Shown here in pieces: positions 56,477-64,000 of a DNA stretch of 64,000 nt. Each line of letters starts with the position of its first letter. Position 1 is the stretch's first letter. Source of the DNA: Rhyacophila brunnea (lineage: Eukaryota > Arthropoda > Insecta > Trichoptera > Rhyacophilidae). The position numbers were made by a program, and so were the translations under genes. The notes beneath the pieces are model-generated. The model was not told the DNA's origin. It searched no databases and was given only the letters and a program-made list of their open reading frames with translations. The stretch spans positions 1 through 64,000 of the forward strand of contig JAGYXB010001615.1 of the NCBI GenBank assembly GCA_022495005.1, given 5' to 3'.

Positions 56477-57605
56477 CGAGGGTGGGTCAATAATTCCTTA
56501 GAAAAAAGCATTAAAACAGTTTTTATTTTTGTATTTTTTTTTATTTCTCAACATAATCTCCTTGGAGCTCAATACACTTGGTTAGACGTTTCTCAATTTT
56601 TTTTAAACCGTCAGAAAAATAAGTTTTCGGAAGGTCCTCAAAATAAGCATTTGTCCGATCGATGACTTCTTCATTTGAAAAAAAACGTTGTCCACTTAGC
56701 CATTTTTTTAAGTTTGGGAAAAGGAAAAAGTCACTGGGGCTAAATCTGGCGAATACGGTGGGTGGTCGACCAATTCGAACTTCAATTCTTCAATTTTAGC
56801 CATTGATCGTAAACATGTGTGAACACGGGCATTGTCCTGATGAAAGAGGATTTTTTTCCTGTTTAAATGAGGCCGTTTTTCTTCAATTTTGTTTTTTAGC
56901 TGGTCCAATAAAGATGCATAATAATCCCCTGTTATTGTTTTTCCTTTTTCCAAATAGTCAACGAAAATAATTTCACGTGCATCCCAAAATACAGTAGCCA
57001 TAACCTTACCAGCTGATTTTACGGTTTTCGCCTTCTTTGGACATGGTTCGCCTTTCGCAATCCACTGCTTTGACTGTTCTTTCGTCTCGGGAGTATAGTG
57101 GTGTATCCATGTTTCATCTACAGTCACAAAGCGACGAAAAAATTCATCCGGATTGCGTTGCATTAGCGACAACAGGACTTTAGAGGCCACCACCCTATTG
57201 CGTTTATTGTCGACTGTGAGCAAACGCGGCACCCATCTTGCAGAAATATTTTTCATGCCCAATTTGTCATGTAAAATAGAAATGACGCTACCTTTGAGAT
57301 CCCTGTAACCTCAATTATCTCACTCAACTTTAATCTTCGGTCACTTAACACCATATCGTGGATTTTATTGATCATTTCTGGTGTAGTCACCTCTACAGGA
57401 CGTCCTGAGCGTGGTTCATCCTTTGTTGATGTACGACCACGTTTAAATTCATTTAACCAGTTATAAATAGTTGCAAGTGAAGGAGCAGATATGCCGTGAA
57501 CTAAATCCAACTCATTTTTTATTTCCTTTGCTGTTAACCCTTTTATATTAAAATGTTTAATAACAGCTCTAAACTCAATTTTCTCCATTTTCCATTTTTC
57601 CATTT
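56477..57605 (-). mobile_element. mariner transposon, copy 2 (lacks one TIR)
   Basis: The 3' TIR CGAGGGTGGGTCAATAATTC lies at 56477 next to TA. At the other end no TIR is found: the sequence runs from the transposase start into CATTTTCCACAAGCACGAAC and then into a piece of family G. The 5' part has therefore been replaced or lost. Confidence 0.85.
56680..57597 (-). pseudogene. mariner transposase (DD34D), dead copy 2
   Basis: Minus strand, two overlapping frames. The N-terminal part starts MEKIEFRAVIKHFNIKGLTA (57588), preceded by an in-frame MWKMEKWK repeat of the start region, and contains the HTH segment SLATIYNWLNEFKRG. A one-base loss near 57286 shifts the frame at GISK; the catalytic part then reads TVDETWIHHYTPETKEQSKQ, FHQDNARVH and YSPDLAP. 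A lost C near 56740 puts the third catalytic Asp out of frame. It shares over 95 percent of visible sequence with copy 1 but has different lesions. Confidence 0.88.
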
Positions 57606-57649
57606 TCCACAAGCACGAACGTAAACGTAAACGACAAGATAGTAAAAAA

Positions 57650-57904
57650 TCTTAACACCACTGCACAGTTATGTACCGAAATATGACTCTATTCTAAAAC
57701 ATTAGAGCGAGAGGTTTAAAAGAATACTATTTTATGTAACAAAAATACTTTATGCAGTCATCAAATGTTTAAAATAACTATAAAGGATAATAAGGCTTCA
57801 AAATTATATAAATAGATTATCTACAACGTTTAAGGAGTGTCCAGGATCATGGTTTGAAAATACAATAAAAACTCAATTTTGACCTACGACGAGCACGTGG
57901 GCCG
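57650..57904 (-). mobile_element. Family G fragment, copy G2
   Basis: Inverted relative of the left 250 bp of G1: ACACCACTGCACAG, CATTAGAGCGAGAGGTTTAA, TTTATGCAGTCATCAAATGT and CATGGTTTGAAAATACAATA up to GGGCCG next to TTAA (57905-57908). It is joined on its inner side to mariner copy 2. Confidence 0.8.
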
Positions 57905-57909
57905 TTAAG

Positions 57910-58870
57910 ACGGATTCTTTCAAAATAAATATAAGGAGTGTACTTTAAGATCATTCTGGTTGCATGTGTATCCAGTTTTAACAGAAGTCCTGAAATACGT
58001 CTTGCCTTTTCCAACTTCATATCTATGTGAAGTTGCTTTTTAAGCATTTTTAGACATTAAGTAAAAAAAGGAACAGGCTTTGGATGTGGAACCGCATCTC
58101 AGATTAAAATTAACCGAGGAACCAAATTATAATTATCTGTCTCAACATAAACAATATCATCCTTCTCATTGATTATAATGAATGTTATTTTTGTTATTGA
58201 TAATATAACTTTTATTTATATTTTATTATGAATAAATTTTATTTTTCGTTTAATATTATTTTGTTTATGTAATACAAAAGGAAAAAAAAATATTTTGATT
58301 GTTATTAAAGTATATGCAATTTTTTTTTGGCGAGGGGTACACAGTGTTACGAAAATTATAGAAGGGGTACTCAGATGTCGAAAGTTTGAAAAACACTGAG
58401 CTACAGGAATCCGATTTGAATATCCACGTGAATCTGTCAAACGACCTCACATAGTATATCTATCTACGTATCTATTTCTTAATCCGATAGATTTACCCGC
58501 CGTCTTTATTATTATTAAATTTATAAAAGTCGTAAAATGTAATCGATGATTGCAGTCGGGCGCCTCGTGGTAATTAGTGGTGCACTAAACAGGCGATTTA
58601 GCCAGGCCTTTTTTTGCCTGGTTATTGTGAATGTATATTAGGTAGGTATCTTATGACTATGATATTATGAAGCTCAGTGGCAGTGGCGAAGATTGCCTTT
58701 ATTATGGTATTGCTAATTACATATTATTATATGAATATGTATTACATAATAATATGGACATATAAAGTACGTTGTCTATTGCATCTAAAAATCTTAATTA
58801 TAGAAATGTCACAGGTTGCTCGTGGTGTGCTTAATTTAAATATGCAAAATAAATGGTCGTAACAATATTA
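57910..58870. other. Unassigned AT-rich stretch
   Basis: GTACACAGTGTTACGAAAAT and GGGGTACTCAGATGTCGAAA near 58335-58380 look like an old hAT-type end, but no partner is visible. No coding sequence. Confidence 0.35.
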
Positions 58871-59392
58871 TGTACCCCGTTTACACGTGCATAGATTTAC
58901 TGCTGACCATAGCCTAATGACAAGATAAGTGAGATAATCACACATCACAAATTTGCTTTAATAGTAAAAAAAAGTCGCCAGCGGCGCTATTTTCCTTCAA
59001 TAATATTATTATTTAAAATTATGTGGTTGTACGATACAATTTTTAATTGTGTATCAATACTCAACATCTCCATAATTCAAATGGATGTAGGTATATACAA
59101 TAAAACACTAAATATACACATTAATTTTACCGCGTACACCATTTGGAAAACGCTACTGTAGAGCGTCACATTGCTTTTATCCTTAACGATAGGTAGGGGG
59201 ACCCGCCAAAGATCCTAGCCTGGGGGGCCGCTTTACGATGTGGGGCCCATGCTGCTGACGGTACGTATTATCATGCAAACCGCAAGATTGCATGCATGAA
59301 TCAAAAAAGTTCTGAAGGTTTAAAGTACACACTATTGATGCAAGTAAATCCATGCAACGTACAGGCGCTATAAATTATGTACTACGCCTCTA
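58871..59392 (-). mobile_element. Family A MITE, copy A5
   Basis: TACCCCGTTTACACGTGCAT at the left and AGTAAATCCATGCAACGTAC then AGGCGCTATA at the right, opposite orientation to A4. Split by a 344-bp insertion at 58908-59251. Confidence 0.75.
58908..59251. mobile_element. hAT-type MITE inside A5
   Basis: CTGCTGAC is duplicated exactly on both sides (58900-58907, 59252-59259). Ends CATAGCC and, inverted, CATGGGCC are short. The right subterminal part is G-rich (TGGGGGGCCGC). The 8-bp duplication supports hAT-type integration. Confidence 0.65.
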
Positions 59393-59784
59393 CTACATAC
59401 ATTTTTAATAATTGTCACATAGTTACATCGCATTTATATTTCTTTGCATAAATTTTTATTCAACTTAGCCGTTCATCCTTCCGCACTTCTTTATTTTATC
59501 ATCTTTCTCATACATTTCTCGAATATAGTTTATGGGTTACAACAGTTCCATAATTGAGCGGACGGAGATAAACGGACATCAACGTTTAGATATTTACGTG
59601 AAACATGAATGTGACATGCAAACCATCGGTCAGCCTCTACCGGCTACCGCAAGGGGTCCTCCATACACGTCAAATCGTGTAGGTGTCAGCAGTATATCGG
59701 ATATTATCAAAATTTGATTGCCGCTGGCTTCCTGTAAATCGACAAGAACCGTGTTTTATTTAGACATGAATTTTATCTCAGTAA

Positions 59785-60260
59785 TATACGACCCAAAGAG
59801 GTTGGACGGTCTTTAATACACGACCATATTATATATTTGACACCCACGGTGGCCGCGCGGCTTAAGCGTTGGACTATAACGCCGTGGGTCCCAGGTTCGA
59901 ATCCTGGGGCTGGCAAGTACACATATTGTTTTTCAATTTGTGTGTGTCAGGGTATGGACCTAATAGGTTGAGCAAAGTGGTTGACATCCATTTCTCGTAA
60001 AAAAAAAAACAAAATCTGTTAATACAAACCTCTACTCTGTGGAGGCCCATATGATGATCCTATTAGGATCGGACATGGTCGAAGAAGAAGAAGAATATTA
60101 TATTTCCGATACATCATTTCGCGGTGAAGTATGATACGGCCAACTGCGTGTCCGCAAACTTGTACGTATCCAGTTCACCGTATCAAAAACCGTGAAATGT
60201 TGTATCGGAAATATAATATGGCCGTATATTAAAGACCGTCCAACCTCGTTGGGTCGTATA
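59785..60260. mobile_element. Long inverted-repeat MITE split by a SINE
   Basis: TATACGACCCAAAGAGGTTG then GACGGTCTTTAATACACG on the left, and GGACGGTCTTTAATATACGG-type text inverted on the right, ending GGGTCGTATA. Inner arms TTCCGATACATCATTTCGCG / TGAAATGTTGTATCGGAA. Without the SINE it is about 205 bp and nearly all stem. Confidence 0.8.
59835..60094 (+). mobile_element. tRNA-headed SINE with 9-bp duplication
   Basis: ATATTATAT flanks it (59826-59834, 60095-60103). The head has a box A-like TGGCCGCGCGG at 59850 and a canonical box B GGTTCGAATCC at 59894-59904 with a perfect T-arm (CCCAGGTTCGAATCCTGGG), the internal RNA polymerase III promoter. A non-tRNA body of about 150 bp follows and a GAAGAAGAAG tail ends it. 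Confidence 0.85.
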
Positions 60261-60851
60261 GTACTTGTCAGTGTGCGTTTGCCATTGACAAGTGCGCACA
60301 GTAGGTACCTGAATATACCGAAAGGCGAAACCCAGATCATAAACAAAAAATACTTATGGAATAGTAAAAAACTTGAATCAAACAGATTTTAAATCGATTT
60401 GTGTTATTTGTGTTAGGTACTGGTTGCATATTATGTTAATAATTAATGATCGTAATTAAATGATTTGTTTATAAGTCTTCGCCACTGACAGGTGGTAATA
60501 CGTAATACCGGTAATAGGATGAGAGGGAATTCACTCGTAGTCTTGGCGCCTAGGCTTGGAGTCCCGGGGAGGTGTCTTGACCGGGCGCCAGTTGCTTCGG
60601 CGCCGGCTTGGCAGGGCCACATGCCCTCACTCGCATGCTGTATGGTCCCGGTGCCTCGCGGCTGATTCTCGGATGTCATGCGATGTCTGAACTGCGGATG
60701 AAAGTTTCTATAGGTGCTTCTAGGAGAAACTATTTTCCGCAATATTATCTGTGTGCTTGTGACATAAATTATTCAGTCCGTTTACAGAATGTACATCTTT
60801 GCCATTTTTATTATTCGGAATATATTTTTAATTGTTGCTATCATACCGATA

Positions 60852-61380
60852 TACAGTCAAACTCGGTTATTTCGATCTCGGACATAGCGAGATCTTGGAT
60901 GCAATAGGAAACGTTCGTTGACATTTTGGTTTATGATTTTCTCCATACATTTATTCACTGTTATAACGAGCAACTTATCTGATATACCGAGCAATAAAAT
61001 CCGATCGGACAGGATGCCGCCGGGGACGGATTATGTTTATGACACTAGTTAAGTGTCTAAGTACCTACCTAATTAGTGTTTCGCCGACAATAATAAAAAT
61101 ATCTCCTCGTATATGGTTGAAAAATCCAAGGTTTGTGAAGTCCGTAGGTACCTACCAGCGTTCATTACAATAAACAACTTATTTTGTAGTTTATGAATGC
61201 CATGCTTGTTTCGGGAATTTTTACGATGGTTTTCAGATTTTTTTTTTTCTATTTTTTTCGACTTTTTGTGTAATGTGACGGCTCATTTAAAAATATATAT
61301 TCTCTGATATAACGTCTAACGCTTATAACGAGCAAATTCAGTCGGTCCCATCTTCCTCGTAATAACCACACAAATCAAAT
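60852..61380. mobile_element. Possible pogo/Tigger-like remnant
   Basis: CAGTCAAACTCGGTTATTTC then GATCTCGGACATAGCGAG at the left, and CTTATAACGAGCAAATTCAG near 61330; the alternation of AACGAG and TATAACG phrases is typical of Tigger-like elements. The right tip is not clear. Confidence 0.4.
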
Positions 61381-61384
61381 TTTA

Positions 61385-62080
61385 TAGGAGGCACAAAAAC
61401 GTTTTTGTTGTGGTTTTCAGTCGAAGTTAAAATACAAAATTCACACCTTTGAAGTGCATGATAATTAATAATTCGTGGGTCGGGATGTGAAGTCAGATAA
61501 GTCACAAAATGTCATTTTGAGATATAGCAAAAACAAAGTTCAAAAAATTCCCCACATTCCCCTAATTATAGTTATGTTTTTTTGTGAGTAAGAAATCAAA
61601 GTACTAGTAATTGGCTTTCAGTTATATGTCCTAAAAGTATTCTAACTATTTTGTTTCATTAAAACTTAATTGCTTAAAAAAAAAGGGAATTGACTTATCT
61701 GGATTTGCACAAAAAATGATTGACTTACCTTACTACGCACGAAGTAATATTATTATTTTTCCATAGTAAATCCGACTAATATTAGCAAAAAAACACACAT
61801 TTTATACATAAATCTTATTGGTTTATTGAACAAAATATATAAATTTTAAATTAACATTTTTATAACTTTTTTTTAAAACTTTTATGTTATTTAAGTAGTG
61901 AAAAGGCATAAAAATATGAATATTATAAAGTTTCATCGTTATTATTAAACTTCAATATGGATTTCTTCAATGGTATCAGGTGATAATTCCTGACTGTCTC
62001 AAGTGACTCATAAAATTTTCTATAATACAGTAAAATATATGGAAGTAAGTCAATCAAATCTTTCGTCTTGTCTCCTCTTA
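61385..62080. other. Unassigned AT-rich stretch
   Basis: No gene or repeat end recognised; probably 3' flank of the DUF7869 remnant that follows on the minus strand. Confidence 0.4.
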
Positions 62081-62093
62081 TATATGAAATTTG

Positions 62094-62760
62094 TTAAAAT
62101 GCAGTCGTCTCGTCGAGAGTTCTTTGAAATTTCACTATTCCCGGTTCATGTTCGTTGAATTGAAGCCACTTAACATCTCTCCAAACAAACTTATTCCCAT
62201 CTGTGTCTATATTTCTGAGTTGCAATGGTCCTTTTAATCGATACGAGTAGTTAAAAAAATCTGCACGAGTCATTTCAGTGACTTTAAAAGGATTTTTTTT
62301 TTTGCAGCCTCGCACATTAATTTGGCCCAATCATGAGGATGTTATGCGATGGTCACTATCGCACTCCATATTATGTGTGTGGCCAAAGATTAAAAATTTG
62401 TGATCAATTTTGTTTACAGTCTCAGAATGTTTCACTGCTATCATGTATCCCCTCGGTTAAGTATTTGAACAGACATGAAGCGATATTGTTAGCTCGTTAG
62501 CTTCTCTATTAGCAAGAGCCCCATGCCATACATGGCAATATCTCTGGTTATTATCACAATCATGCACTGTCAAATTTAACATCAATAGCTGTCGTTTGTT
62601 CCAGGCCAGCGAACTTTCAACAACTGGTGTGAGCAGACATTGCTGCATGCCAAATGTTACAATTTCGCAAGAGGGATCTTGCAAGCTGTACTCTTTATCA
62701 CAACTTTTAGCTGAATATGCAGAGTCAGCTTCGTCATGATGCTCTTTCAATTCCTCACTA
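62094..62760 (-). pseudogene. Second DUF7869-type gene, degenerate
   Basis: Minus strand, in order: KEYSLQDPSCEIVTFGMQQC, LLTPVVESSLAWNKRQLLML, NLTVHDCDNNQRYCHVWHGA and LANREANELTISLHVC (62750-62460), then a broken part with HKFLIFGHTHNMECDSDH (about 62400-62350), then MGQINVRGCKKKNPFKVTEM, TRADFFNYSYRLKGPLQ and RDVKWLQF (62330-62094). It belongs to a different lineage than the 17.7-19.6 kb gene. The first putative catalytic Asp is Gly (FGMQQC), and the block with the second one (YSD-GQN) is absent, so it is dead. Confidence 0.75.
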
Positions 62761-62764
62761 ACTC

Positions 62765-64000
62765 ACAACTAGAGGTTATATATTTCGGTTAATTATTCAA
62801 AGTGTTTTATATTTACTGCCATTATTGTTTTACCTCTGTGTACTAAAAGAAAAGATGTATGATAAATATATATTAGATTCTTGAATATATAGTTGGGTAC
62901 TTTAAATTGAGAATTTGAAATATTGAGTAATTTTTTTTTGGTATTGGGGAAATTACGAAGTATCTTGGGGTAATTCCGAAATTATTCAAAAATTGATTTT
63001 ATTGTACTTTGACCGAAGGTTTACCTTTCTTTTTCGACCGTAATTACTCCTAACACAAAATATCATCAATTTTGTTAATAGTATCCATAATCCCTAACTT
63101 TTGATACTATTAGTTCAGAATTACCCCAAAAAAAGATAGTGGTTCTCAACATTTAAGTTAAGTACTTAGGATTATAGGGATTGTGGAACGGGATGGAGCA
63201 GAGCAGGTTTATTCCCGGTTGTCACTACCAGTTTTTTTCCCACCGGTGACAAATAATGAGAAAAAATATCCCAATATGACACAAGTACCTACCACCTTAA
63301 ATCAATAAAATAAAGACGAGGAAAATCAAAGAAAGTGATAATTTTAAAAATCAATTTTTATTTGAGTCTACATTCTTATTTGACTACCTTGATAGAACAA
63401 TATTTTTTATAAAGATATATTTTGTTTACTTACTGCTTTTTGCATAGCAAAATAAACTTTCTTCATACCCATACAATTAAATTAGTCAACATTAAAAATG
63501 TTAAATCAATGTCGGAACTTGTATTTTTAATCATTTCATCTACTTTTATGGCATAAGCTTATAATTTATTCCTGCTAGCAAACCTAAAACTAAAATGCGG
63601 GCTACACTGTTAAAAAAATATAACAAAATTGCTGAAGACATGGTCTGAAAGTCTCGTGAATATACATAATAATGATCTATTGGTTTGGTACGCAATCAGT
63701 CAAAATAAATTCTATCTTTATCATGTGTTGTCTTTGTCATCTCTTTCAATGTGTCTTTTCTCTTCGTTTTTTTGTCTGTTTTATTCACTTGATTTTTTGC
63801 CAACACCTTTACTCTTAGTACAGAGAGAATTTGAATCGTTGTTGGTGAGTATCTTTTTGTCAGTTAAACTTTCATCATATTTCACATCTTTTGTTTTTTT
63901 TTTAACCTTGGTTCTTTCTTGTATATTTTTAAATCATCCCCAGAGTATTCATCCATCAATTCTTCAAAATCAAGATAATCTATAATATCAGAATCGCTAT
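62765..64000. other. Window end; possible upstream exon of the DUF7869 remnant
   Basis: On the minus strand from 63998 an open piece reads SDSDIIDYLDFEELMDEYSG then DDLKIYKKEPRLKKKQK, acidic then basic, and runs off the window. It could be an N-terminal exon of the degenerate DUF7869 gene or of an unrelated gene. The rest is AT-rich. Confidence 0.25.

Noticed and set aside
59850..59915. Possible tRNA gene (good T-arm and box B)
   Set aside because: The 5' acceptor strand does not pair with the 3' side GCTGGCA, and the unit continues into a 150-bp body with an (AAG)n tail and a 9-bp target duplication. It is a SINE head.
1..64000. CRISPR array, operon or bacterial insertion sequence
   Set aside because: No regularly spaced repeats and no bacterial coding density. 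Everything fits eukaryotic intron and transposon DNA.
1..64000. Endogenous virus
   Set aside because: No capsid, envelope or viral polymerase reading was seen. The RT genes belong to non-LTR elements with EEP endonuclease, and no LTR pair was found.

Overview
The window reads as AT-rich intronic DNA from an insect, or at least an arthropod. It has GT-AG introns of up to about 20 kb, a mariner transposon family, an I-type LINE, a tRNA-headed SINE, DUF7869-type genes and very many short inverted-repeat elements. The sequence does not let me name the order. There is no sign of bacterial or viral gene organisation.

The only host gene I can support is SMG6 (EST1A), the nonsense-mediated-decay endonuclease, on the + strand. 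Ten consecutive coding exons lie between 4892 and 42242. All nine junctions are GT-AG and phase-compatible, giving about 774 residues. They cover the low-complexity N-terminal part, the GILVLP segment, the 14-3-3-like/TPR domain and the start of the helical region after it. Both gene ends are missing. The first exon begins inside a codon and the last ends inside one. No PIN-domain exon is visible, so the 3' part probably lies beyond 64 kb. The largest intron (22184-42096) is 19.9 kb.

Most of the rest is transposable elements, often nested. 1-4.9 kb: a family A copy, a family B copy, a hAT-like element with a TTAA-flanked element inside it, and a short palindromic MITE. 5-14.4 kb: SMG6 exons 1-7 with MITEs in the introns, including a 2.1 kb TTAA-flanked element that holds a hairpin MITE. 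14.4-21.6 kb: a hAT MITE with a perfect 8-bp target duplication and a 3.7 kb element with a decayed DUF7869/RNase-H-like gene on the minus strand, inverted 26-bp matches at both ends and a 104-bp-arm hairpin behind the gene. 22.2-42.1 kb: a dead mariner split by a TTAA element, a MITE directly abutting it, another TTAA element, a perfect 63-bp inverted repeat, a minisatellite, and a complete I-clade LINE with two open ORFs. That LINE sits in a family A MITE that also carries a hAT MITE. 42.2-64 kb: further family A, B, D and F copies, an internally deleted LINE copy, RT and DUF7869 fragments, a second dead mariner fused to a TTAA-element fragment, and a SINE inside an inverted-repeat element.

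The most interesting candidates are the DUF7869 locus as a possible cut-and-paste transposon, three hammerhead-ribozyme-like motifs of the Penelope type, the six TTAA-flanked non-autonomous elements and one 5'-truncated relative with no piggyBac transposase in sight, and the datable nests of insertions.
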